A stretch of 64,000 nt of DNA from Ophiodon elongatus (taxonomy: Eukaryota > Chordata > Actinopteri > Perciformes > Hexagrammidae), in assembly GCA_016806645.1 (NCBI GenBank), contig JACSYO010002098.1, forward strand, positions 312,501 through 376,500. Reading direction: 5' to 3'. The notes beneath the pieces were generated by a model. It was not told the DNA's origin and did not search any database. It saw only the letters and a list, made by a program, of their open reading frames with translations. Position 1 is the stretch's first letter. Every line of letters starts with the position of its first letter. Shown in pieces: positions 1-11,320 of the stretch. Position numbers and translations under genes: made by a program.

Positions 1-185
1 TTTCTCAAAATAATGATTTAGTATGTCATGATTATGAGATAGTATCTCATAATTATGACTAAGTGTCTCATAATAATGACTTAGTATCTCAAAATAAGGA
101 CTTAGTATCTAAAAAATATTGACGATGTATCTCATAATTATGAAATAGTATCTTATAGTTATGACTTACTTACACATATTTCAAA
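1..185. repeat. AT-rich degenerate tandem repeat, about 20-bp unit
   Basis: Variants of 'tctcataattatgactta' recur about eight times with drift. The same motif recurs at 36575-36650, so it is a dispersed simple-repeat family and not part of a gene. Confidence 0.7.
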
Positions 186-299
186 ATAATGAGAAACGTT
201 GCATAGGTCTGTTGTTTCCTCATATGTGCTAAAGCAACAGAAGCATGTGGATAAGACCAAGCTTAACAGATCCAAATGGATACCATCACTGAAAACTAC

Positions 300-870
300 T
301 TTAGACGTGGATTAACAAATCCTGAAATGTTTGTGGTTTTGGTGGATTTATATGATTCAAACTAAGCCTCCGGACCCCAGAGATAAAACTACAAATGAAC
401 CAGCTTTGGCGAAGACTAAATAAGACAGATGAAGCTGAAGTGGAATACTTCAATCACCAACAGCTACAAACGTCTGGCAAATAACACAGCTACATGCTAA
501 AATGAAACATTGGATGGCAGGGATAATTATGGACAGAAAAACTGTGCATCAATTGATGCGACTGATTGATGGGAACGGGTTAGATCTGCATGTGCGCAAC
601 TGTTTGAGACGGCGTGTGTATGTCAGCCGTAGACCACACTGTATGGCATATAGATGGGTGCGACAAATTAAAGCCTTATGGCAAATGTATTTTTTGCATA
701 GATGACTTCCAGAGAAAAATTATATGTATCGTATTATCGCAGGTTACTTCATAGATGCTGTGATCAAAAACAATAGATGTCCACAAGAAGTCAGGTTAGA
801 TCGCGGTACTGAGAATACCCACCTTCTGCACACTACTGAGGATATGAATGGTACTGTACGTGTATCACTT
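300..870 (+). pseudogene. Decayed integrase-type (rve) transposase fragment
   Basis: An open stretch at 502-705 reads GRKTVHQLMRLIDGNGLDL and then an Arg-rich LRRRVYVSRR segment. After a stop, frames resume with RKIICI, then VIAGYFIDAVIKNNRCPQ and RLDRGTENTHL (to about 830). This order (HTH-like linker, catalytic-core strands, D..GTEN) resembles integrase-core proteins encoded by fish DNA transposons. Stops and frameshifts interrupt it and the first catalytic Asp region is damaged, so it is a dead remnant. The assignment rests on remembered family motifs. The exact superfamily (IS3EU or Ginger-like) is not resolved, and 186-300 shows nothing recognisable. Confidence 0.5.
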
Positions 871-885
871 TAGGTCCTTTAGGGC

Positions 886-1000
886 GACTGTGGCTTAGTG
901 GTGAGCAGGGTCGTCCTTCAATCAGAGGATCGGCGGTTCGGATTCCCGGATTTTGTTAACACCGAACCCCGATCACGCTACCTTGCTGAGTTTTAGGGAA
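886..1000 (+). mobile_element. 5' (tRNA-like) head of a tRNA-derived SINE
   Basis: The stretch 'gactgtggcttagtggtgag' resembles a Pol III A box and 'ggcggttcggattcccgg' a B box. The same head occurs at 38870, 52607 and, inverted, at 10950 and 54600. Here the SINE body is missing after about 1000 and LINE 5' sequence follows. Confidence 0.65.
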
Positions 1001-1448
1001 TTAGTTGGAGCCAAGCTTAAACATAGATAAATAGAAGCAACCATTTACACTCACATACCAACTACACGACAATCTAGCTTCATGTAGTGAACCTGTAAAC
1101 TTTTAACCTAAATAAAACCTTCGTACCATTACCAATAAGGGAACTGCAACACCCTAGGCCGTAGGAGAGTTATTCCGTGCCTCCCTTGCTAACAGGTGGA
1201 AACCTCTGACTATCGGTCGACAGACTGATTCCTTGAATGTCCTCAAGGTAGGTGGTGACTGTTTGGTTGTAGAAGAACCGTACTATCCTGTAAAATAGGA
1301 GCGGTGAATACTTGTTGCGCCTGGGGCCGTTGGACTAGACTCTGCAGAATCCAAGGAGTGTCCTTCTGGCCTAAATCCTAAAACGCTGCTTACGACTCTG
1401 CCTGACTGGTTAATATAGCAGTTACCCACCCAAAACTATATAGGGACT

Positions 1449-2285
1449 GTGTCTGCCCCACGGCCACTTAAATTAATTAAATCAAAAGTAACCAGAAGAG
1501 GAGTTGTACAAAATAACCTCATAAAAGTTAACACCACCAATGCAACAGTGCAACAAAATAGGAGAATTAATTGTGGACTCTTAAATATCAGATCTTTGTC
1601 ATCTAAAGCTGTTTTAGTAAATGATTTAATATCTGACAATCACATTGATCTATTCTGTCTTACTGAAACCTGGCTGTGTCATGAAGAATATGTCAGCCTA
1701 AATGAATCAACTCCTCCAAGTCACATTAATGCTCACATTTCTCGAGGCACCGGCCGAGGAGGTGGAGTAGCAGCTATCTTTGACTCAAGCCTATTAATAA
1801 ACCCTAAACCTAAATTAAACTACAACTCATTTGAAAGCCTTGTTCTTAGTCTTTCACATCCGACCTGGAAAACAATACAGCCAATTCTATTTGTTATAGT
1901 GTATCGGGCCCCAGGTCCGTATTCTGAATTTATATCTGAATTTTCAGAGTTTTTATCAAGTTTAGTTCTTAAAACAGATAAAGTTATTATTGTAGATGAC
2001 TTTAATATTCATGTGGATGTTGATAATGATAGCCTTAGTACTGCGTTTATCTCATTATTAGATTCAATCGGCTTCTGTCAGAGTGTACAGAAACCCACTC
2101 ACTGTTTTAACCACACCCTCGACCTTGTTCTTGCATATGGCATTAAAATAGAACATCTAATAGTTTTTCCACAGAACCCTCTTTTATCAGACCATTACCT
2201 CATAACTTTAGAGTTTATACTACCAGAGTGTACACCATTAGGCAAAAGTTTCTACACCAGATGTCTATGTGACTGCTGTAGCTAA
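1449..2285 (+). pseudogene. LINE endonuclease (EEP) domain, N-terminal part of ORF2
   Basis: The frame encodes an apurinic-type endonuclease that would nick target DNA for target-primed reverse transcription. Visible motifs are [11 protein letters not shown] (N-terminal strand), LTETWL (catalytic Glu region), [11 protein letters not shown] (normally GDFN, so the Gly is lost) and the terminal catalytic [12 protein letters not shown]. The frame shifts near 2270 and continues in the next ORF. The substituted GDFN motif and the frameshift argue that it is inactive. Confidence 0.85.
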
Positions 2286-3624
2286 ATTTAAAGAAGCGAT
2301 TCCACCTGTATTTAATTCAATACCATGTCTCAATATAACGGAGGACTCCTGTGCTAACTTTAGTCCGTCCCAGATTGGTCATCTAGTCGATAGTGCTACA
2401 GGCTCACTGAGACTGACTCTAGACTCTATAGCTCCTCTAAAAAAGAAGATAATAAAACAGAGGAGGTTCGCTCCATGGTATAACCCTCAAACCCGCAAAA
2501 TAAAACAAACATCGCAAAAGCTTGAAAGGATATGGCGTTCCACCAATTTAGAAGAATCTGGGTTAGTTTGGCGAGATACTCTTAAAACATATAAGAAGGC
2601 CCTCCGTAATGCCAGAGCAGCCTATTACTCATCAATAATAGAGAAAAATAAGAACAACCCCAGGTTTCTCTTCAGTACTGTAGCCAGGCTGACACAGAGT
2701 CACAGCTCTGTTGAGCCGTGTATTCCTATAGACCTCAGTAGTAATGACTTCATGAACTTCTTCAATGATAAGATTCTAACTATTAGAGACAAGATTAATA
2801 ATCTCTTAACCTCAACCAGTACCAATCTAACCTTGGAGGCAGCTATAAACCCTGATATATGTTTGGACAGCTTCTCTCCCATCAACCTTGAACAATTGTC
2901 TTCAACAATTTCCTCTTCTAAATCTTCTACCTGTCTCTTGGACCCCGTCCCGACAAGGCTGCTTAAAGAAGTTTTACCTTTGATTAACACCTGTCTGCTG
3001 GATATTGTCAATCTGTCTTTACTAACAGGCCATGTACCACAGTCTTTTAAAGTAGCTGTGATTAAGCCTCTTCTCAAGAAGCCCACTCTTGATCCAGAGG
3101 TGTTGGCTAACTATAGACCGATCTCTAACCTTCCCTTCCTCTCTAAGATTCTTGAGAAAGTAGTTGCAAATCAGTTGTGTGACTTTCTACATAACAATAG
3201 TTTATTTGAGGATTTTCAGTCAGGATTTAGAAAACACCACAGCACACAGACAGCACTGGTGAAAATTACTAATGACCTCCTAATTGCATCAGATAAAGGA
3301 CTTGTCTCTGTTCTTGTCTTGTTAGACCTTAGTGCTGGGTTTGACATCATTGACCATCACATCCTATTACAGAGATTAGAACATTTGATTAGCATTAAAG
3401 GCACCACACTAAACTGGTTTAAATCCTATTTATCAGATCGATCTCAGTTTGTATATGTAAACGATGAATCCTCGATGACCACCAACATCAGTCACAGAGT
3501 TTCACAAGGTTCTGTGCTTGGACCAATCTTATTCACCTTATTTATGCTCCCTTTGGGCAATATTATCAGAAAACACTCCATAGACTTTCATTGTTATGCT
3601 GATGATACTCAGCTATATCTTTAG
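2269..3624 (+). pseudogene. LINE reverse transcriptase domain
   Basis: The 451-codon frame holds the RT core. It has YRPISNLPFLSKILEKVV (fingers), FQSGFRKHHSTQTAL, LLDLSAGFDIIDHHIL (first catalytic Asp), VSQGSVLGPILFTLFMLPLG and the catalytic YADDTQLYL at the end. A TAG stop at 3622 interrupts it. Downstream frames (3691-3921 and beyond) continue with the thumb and C-terminal part, for example LNSDKTEVILLGP and KNLGVVFDQDLSFNSHVKQI. It would copy element RNA at a nicked target. The copy is dead because of the stop and frameshifts. Confidence 0.9.
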
Positions 3625-5122
3625 ATCAAGCCAGACGAAACCAACTAGCTTGCTAAACTTCAAGCATGTCTTAAAGATATAAAAACATGGATGACCTGCA
3701 ACTTCCTGATGTTAAACTCAGACAAAACTGAAGTTATTTTACTAGGCCCAGAACACCTCCGGAATCAACTATCTAATGATGTGGTTTCTCTAGATGGCAT
3801 TGCCCTGGCATCCAGCACCACCGTAAAGAATCTCGGAGTTGTCTTTGATCAGGACTTGTCCTTTAACTCTCACGTAAAACAAATCTCAAGGACTGACTTT
3901 TTTCACCTACGTAACATTTAAAAGATTAGACACATCCTGTCTCAAAACAATGCAGAAAAATTAGTTCACGCATTTGTTACTTCTAGACTGGACTACTGTA
4001 ATTCCTTATTATCAGGCTGCTCTAATAAGTCTCTTAAATCACTCCTGTATTAGCTTCTCTTCACTGGCTCCTTGTAAAATCCAGAGTCGAATTTAAAATC
4101 CTTCTCCTCACCTACAAAGCCTTAATTGGTGAGGCACCATCATATCTTAAGGATCTCATCGTACCATATTTCCCCACTAGAGAGCTGCGCTCACTGAATG
4201 CGGGGCTGCTTGTGGTTCCTAGAGTCTTAAAAAGTTGGATGGGAGCCAGAGCCTTCAGTTATCAAGCTCCTCTTCTATGGAACCAGCTTCCACTTTCAGT
4301 CCGGGGGGCAGACACAGTGACCACATTTAAGAGTAGACTTAAGACTTTCCTCTTTGATAGCGCTTATAGTTAGGGCTGGCTCAGGTTTGCCCTGGTCCAT
4401 TCTTTCCAACCCCTTGATATGCTGCTATAGGCCTAGACTGCTGGGGGACAACTTAGGATACACTGAGCTCCTCTCTCCTTTTCTCTCTCTCCTTCTGTAT
4501 GAATTAATGTTCTATCAATGCACATTAATAACTCTACTTCTTCCCCCGGAGTCTTTGTGCTTTCTCGCCTCGCAGGTTTCCACAGATCGTGGTTGCATCT
4601 GGACCCTGGTCCTGCCTCCTGGTTCCTGCCGTGACCCTACTGACGCACATTGTTCTCTATTTTACCTTCTGTATGAATTCATGCACCATAAATGCACATT
4701 ACTAACTGCTCCATCCCCGAAGTCTTTGTGCCTTCTCGCCTCGCAGGTTTCTGTGGATCGTGGTTAAATCTGGACCCTGGTCCTGCTGTGGTCCTCCCCG
4801 TCACCTACTGCTACTATTACATGAATCATTTCTGTTATGTGAATTGAACGTGTTGTAACTCTGTTATGCTGTTCATTCTGTACACATGACATCTATTTTT
4901 GTACTTTGTCCATCCTGGGAGAGGGATCCTCCTCTGCTGCTCTCCTGAAGGTTTCTTCCATTTTTCTCCCTGTTGATAGGGTTTTTTTTGGGGGGAGTTT
5001 TTCCTGAACCGATGTGAGGTTCTGGGACAGAGGATGTCATATGTGTACAGATTGTAAAGCCCTCTGAGGCAAATTTGTAATTTGTGATTTTGGGCTATAC
5101 AAAAATAAATTGAATTGAATTG

Positions 5123-5555
5123 AACCCCAACAATATGAATTTGATGTATTATTATAACTACCTTGTAAGTCAGATCCTTTACCTACGTAGGAGGTTGATA
5201 TGCTGAGATCAGAAATGAATACACACAGTATATGTGAAACTGGATCATAGATAAAATCAGAGCCCACCAAAATCAACACTTAAAGAGTAGAACGATTTTA
5301 TATTGAAATTATAGTATTCTGAGCAGATAATCATTAATTAAAAAATGATGGCACTCTCGTGGAGGCCAGTTCATGAAGGTACATCTGTGGTAATGTAATC
5401 TCCTCTGGACCACTAGTGCTCCACCAGACACTCACATGTTTTGTCTAAGGACACACTTGTTGGGTTTTAAGGCGTTTCACAGCATTAGGAAAAGGGACTA
5501 CTGGTGGTGGTCTCTGCCAGTACTCTCCATTCATCCAGCAGTTGGTCCTGTGAGG
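5123..5555 (-). other. Probable dbi 3' UTR and downstream gap
   Basis: Between the dbi stop codon and the LINE tail at 5122 there is non-coding, AT-rich sequence without a recognisable repeat. No exact AATAAA is present on the minus strand here; a TATAAA-type variant lies near 5300. The 3' end of dbi therefore cannot be fixed. Confidence 0.4.
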
Positions 5556-8500
5556 TTACATTCCGTACTTCTCCTGCAGCTGCTTCACCAGGTCGATGTA
5601 CTCGTTCATGGCATCCTCTTTGCTCTTGCCTGATAGTAAATCAAAATGAATTTTAGGAAACACATGAATGAATTAATAAAGACATGAACACTATACCTAC
5701 TTTAAACAGTGACATCATCATGACTAATGAAAACAATATAGGTAAAGGAACAAGAAAATAAATGTGGAAGTATAAAGATGATCAATAAAAGAATGAATAA
5801 GTTAATAACAAATGTGGATATATAAAGAAATACAAAATAATAATTATGAGCATTTTCATTTATTTGTAGATTCGTATATATATAATTATTTAAATTGTGT
5901 ATAGACAATTACAATTTGTTTTGTCCTGTGCTTCATGGCCTTGTTGAAAGGCTAAAGGTCAAGCATACTGCGAAATTAATCAAAACGGTTTCATACTGCA
6001 TACTAGTGAAGAACGCATTATGCAGCATTACTGGATACTGCCTTCATCACTAGTATGTAGTAGGCGGCTTGGTGTACACCCATGCTGTGCATTCCAATAC
6101 CCATACTAACATACTATTAAGTATGTCAGGAAAGGAAATTGTATGTCCCAATATATAGTTGGTCGATATGCTGTATGCCAAAAATACCAGAATGTTCTAA
6201 TAAAATCCGGTCGCATTTTGCAGTATACAAGCTTGAATGCTTTCCTGGCTATTCTGACCCACAATCCTTAGCACAGAAGATATATGAGCAAGGGGGTCAG
6301 AGTTCAAAGTGCCATATTATGAGAAAGTAGTGTGTTCCAATTGAATGCATAATGCATGCAACAGGACATTCCATGTATGAAGTATAATTGATCTGCCATT
6401 GTTCATGTTGTTTAATAAAAATGTCAGTTTACGGGTATTGCCTAACTTTGCTTATGTTGTTGTCGCATTGAATTTCATTTTTCAAGCTGACAATTTTGTG
6501 CGTGGAATTGTTTTGCACATGTTCATTCAATGCGAAATTAACATGTTTAGTCAGCATCGGCTAACGAAGAACAACGTAGCAGGATACATTTGCATGAGCA
6601 CAAGTAGACCAATGAAATGAGGCAATACCTCAAAACTGATGTTTTTCACTATACAACATGAACAATGGCAGATACATGATACTTCATGAACAGACCCAGG
6701 ATGTACTTTGTAAGGGCAGCTGCAGTATAGTAAAGGAAATTATGTGATGGGAACGCAGTGATTAACCGATACTTTGGGAAGGATCTTTGCGACTGGACAC
6801 GCCCACTTTACTCCACGGCATGACCCCTGAGATAACTTCCAGGATTAACATATTTATCAAAGTACTTTTTGTGCCACAATCTAACAAAGTAGTATTGCCA
6901 CCTAAAAGTTTAGGTGCCTAAACCTAACTCAACAGAGACCTTTTAGAGCAGACCAGGGCATCGTATGGCCCGCGGGCCATACCCGGCCCTTTGGCTGTCG
7001 GGAGGTCAATGTGTACACTGCATACTATTATTTGTGTTTTGGGACCCGAGTAATGCCACGAATAAGGTATAAGATACGTATTGAGCAGACCAGGGCATTG
7101 TACGGCCCGCGGGCCATACCCGGCCCTTTGGCTGTCGCTGACCAGCCCGCGGGAGGTCAATGGGAAATTAGGAATAAAACGTAAATAAGTGTACATGATG
7201 CACATTATACAGCTGCATTGCTTTTATTTTGAAGGCGACTGCTGCTGTTTTTTTTCTCCTCAATTTCCGTACGTTGGTACGTTGGTGAATGTGTGTGATC
7301 AGCAGCGTCACTGTGATGTGTTGAACTGAGTTTACAGGAGATGTGAGTTAGCTGTCAGCCCTCAAAAATGAATCAAAAGATTGATACAGAGAGTGTAGAG
7401 TTTTTAACTAAACATGGACTTCTAAGTATTTATTTACTGAAGTCGAAGGTAAAGCCGTGTGCTTAGTTTGTGGAGAACAGGTCGCAGTGTTTAAGGATTA
7501 CAATGTGAATCACCATTATGAGACAAAACATGCGGAGCAACACAACAATGCTCATTTTTGGTTCAGAAGATGTTGTTTCTCTTTGGATCTACCTCCATAT
7601 GTAAACAAACATTCTCCCTGATAAAGTTTAATAGATACAGATACAGATCCTCTCACTGACGATCACCTGTCAGCTGTCCTTCACATATCCACCTCAGACA
7701 TTCAGCCTGACTTCAGAGCTTCATTCAAGCCAACACAGACAAGGTTTATCACACTGAACTGGAAAACAGAAAATTACATTTTTTTATTGCAGAAACTTGA
7801 TCCCAGTAAGTGTTTTTATTATATATGGATATTTAATATGTATATTTGTTTGGATCATTATTCCTGCTGCAGATGTTTAAGGTGGAGCTTATTTTAACTC
7901 CTTTATACACTGTTGTTCAGTTTGGGAAGTTAGGATGGGTTTGAAAAAAAAAATCTTTAAAATTGTAATGTGCAAAGTAACTCGTAACTAAAGCTGTCAG
8001 ACAAATGTAGTGGAGTAAAAAGTACAATATTTCTCTCTGAGATGTAGTGGAGGGGAAGTACAAAGTTGAATAAAATGGAAATACTCAAGTAAAGTACCAT
8101 GAATTTGTACTTAAGTACAGTACTTAAGTAATTATACTTGGTTACATTCAACCACTGATCATGACATTCACTCTTACCACTCGCAGCTTATCAAAACCAT
8201 ACAATTTACTGCTTTTTATAAAGAGGAGGAATAATATTGAGCAGGATTGAGTTCAGTCTATTGGTCCGGCCCTCCACAACAGTCCTTGTTTCTCATGTGG
8301 CCCCTTGGGAAAAATAGTTGCCCACCCCTGGTCTAGAGGGTTCATGTTGTAGGTGTGTCCTACTGTAGACCGGCAGATAGACCTACTTAGGTGAAAATCT
8401 GTACTGGCCAATCAGGTATTGATGAGGTTCTTGAAGAGGTAAGTGCATTTAAGTGTGTAATTTTTTTTTCCCCCAATATATATTCTGTGAAATCTGCATG

Positions 8501-9580
8501 GCCACATTAGGCACACTACAGGACAAAATGGACAACATAACACACCTCTTCTCAAAGCATCGGTTCATGTGTACAGGAGTTGACTATTCAGCCTGGGCAG
8601 GAAGGCCCACCCAAAGCCAGTTGACAGCGTGCCCCTTCAAGGAATAGCATAAGCAATAAGGAAAATGAAAATAATTATAAAAAAGTAAAAAAATATACAG
8701 GAGTTTATAAGCAATAAAACATAAATGTTAAAAAAATTAATTAAATAGTATACAAGACAAAATACATTAATTATCTTTATATTTCAACATTTATTTATTT
8801 CTCTTAATATTTCATATTTTTTTATTTACTTAATTATTATTTTATTTATTCGTTGTTATATTTCCACCTTTATTTTTAGACTGCTGATCCCAAACAATAA
8901 AAGGACTTGGATCAGGGACATCCCTACCATAAACCAATGCTCACTCCTACATCTCTGAAGAAAAAAAAAAAGCTTGGTGTGCTGAACTTTTAACTGATGT
9001 GGAAACATGCACACAAATGCATTGGAGTCAGTTCCGCTGTGGCTACATCAACAACGCTTTAGCTCTGCCTGATAGAACCCTGAAATATTTTCATTCAGGC
9101 TTTGAATCTGAAAATTAATGCAGTGTAATTGAGAAGAGGCAAAGTCCTACAAGTACAACAAATTCATTTGACATACAGAAGTACTGGAAATTGTTTCAGA
9201 GAAGGTTTTCCTGGGTTGAGACATGAAAAATACCATCTACGGAACTGGTTGTGTACCTTTTTGCTTCTCCCAGGCGTCCCATTTAGCTTTACCAGTGAAA
9301 TCAAACATCCCTGGGCGACCTTCAGAGACAAGAAAGACATAAACAGATGTAAGTTAAGAGGTTAAAGGAAATAAAAAAAAAAAAAATAAAAAAAAAAAAA
9401 TATATATATATATATATATCATATACACATACATACACACACACATACATATACATATATACATACATATATGGATACAGATATACATATATAAATATAG
9501 ACATACATATATGTATACATACGTATATATATACACATACATATATATACATATATGTATGTGTATATATGTATACTTAC

Positions 9581-9645
<65 letters not shown>

Positions 9646-10538
9646 TATAGACACGTATATCTGTCTATCTATATAGATATCTATCTATATACATCTATAG
9701 ATCTATAGATATATAGATCTATATCTATAGATCTATATAGATATATAGATCTATTTAGATATATAGATCTATATAGATATATAGCCTATAGTTAAGTGTG
9801 GGAACTGGAGCCACGTGGCTGGCCTGCTTCTCTCCACAGTTCAAGTTAAAAGGGAAATCTATGGCACGAGGCAGTGAGAGCTTTCTTACCCGTGTTGACG
9901 TCCCCCACACTGGCCTGCTTGAACAGGGAGTAGACCTGCAGCATTTCTTCATCTGCCGGCTTTGCCTTCAGCTGCTTCACCTCAGCTGCTGCATCATCAA
10001 ATTTAGCCTAGAGAGTAGACACAAACTTCAAAACATTATAATGTGATTAACGAGTTGTTGATGATGATTCCCATGGATAGCAGTAAGTCGGAGGTCAGGA
10101 TCGCCTACACAGCAGCACCACTACTTCACGCTTTTAAAAACCTGGATCTGAAGAGCTGCATTAAGCGCTTGCTGTGTCTTGTCTGGCCCCGAGAAAATCA
10201 AAACATATTTTACACTAACCGTGGCCTATATTTTTATGCTTTAATTCCAAAGTATTTTGATCGACGAAAGCAAAACATATATTTGTTCCAGTGAATTACC
10301 TACATTTGTGATCACATATGTGACGTGTTCTATTTAATTCAGTCGGATGTTGCAACGGCTCACTAACTTTCCCTTTTGTTTCCCTCCTACTCAAACTTTT
10401 CCTAAATAATCTCACTTTTTGTCGAACAAGTAGTGTCTCGTATATGTATATAACTAGGGATGTACCAAATAGTGCGAGGCTTCATTAATGTTGACATTCA
10501 AATTATTATTAATAACTTTGAATAACATTGCGTCCACC

Positions 10539-10615
<77 letters not shown>

Positions 10616-11253
10616 TGTTAGCTATTTGTATATTGTATATTCATCTACTCTGTTGTTATTCTATAATAAATGGTAAATGGACCTGTACTTGTATATCTCT
10701 TTTCTAGTCTTCTGACCACTCAAAGCGCTTTAACACTACATAACATCATTCACCCATTCATACACTGATGGGAGGGGCTAAGGTGCCACCTGCCCATCAG
10801 GAGTAGCTAACATTCATACACTGTAGACACAGCTAGCTACAGAGACATTTGGGGTTAAGTGTCTTGCCCAAGGACACATCGACATGGGCTAGTGGATCAG
10901 GGGATCGAACCGCCGATCCTCGGATTGAAGGACGACCCTGCTCGCCCACTATGCAGCTTCTTTATCTGAATTAACTTAAGTGCCAAATTGTTCTCCTGTT
11001 GTTCTAAGTTGACATGCAAGTATGTATTTATGCCAACTCTGTTTTTCATTGATATTGTAAATTAATGAGCGTGAACATGGGTATGGGCGTGAACGTGACC
11101 ATGTAAATAGGTGTGTGTACATTAGCATGTGCTCAAACATAACCAAAATGCACAAGTTAACTTGATGAGCGTGCACTTGAGAATGAGGGTGTACACCCAT
11201 GCGCACTTGAGTGCCTTTGTTCCATGAATAGATGTGTGACAAAGAGAGCACAG

Positions 11254-11320
<67 letters not shown>

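Larger units (their letters stand above)
1005..5122 (+). mobile_element. L2/Rex1-type non-LTR retrotransposon, nearly full length, decayed
   Basis: The element runs from an approximately 440-bp 5' leader through an endonuclease/reverse transcriptase ORF (1449 to about 4370) to a 3' UTR. The UTR ends with 'tttgtgattttgggctatac' and a short ATTGA-type tail at about 5100-5122. The same 3' end recurs at 39900 (+), 42000 (-), 60235 (-) and 60830 (-). The ORF is broken by a frameshift near 2270, a TAG at 3622, a frameshift near 3900 and losses near 4050. The clade call (L2/Maui versus Rex1) is from memory of motif style. Confidence 0.85.

Noticed and set aside
9322..9708. Overlapping ORFs rich in Tyr/Ile/Val on both strands
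   Set aside because: Pure translation of TA/CATA microsatellite.
10668..10965. tRNA gene candidates from A/B box matches (also 886, 38870, 52605, 54540)
   Set aside because: The boxes belong to a repeated SINE family with a common non-tRNA body; no cloverleaf with a proper anticodon arm can be folded.
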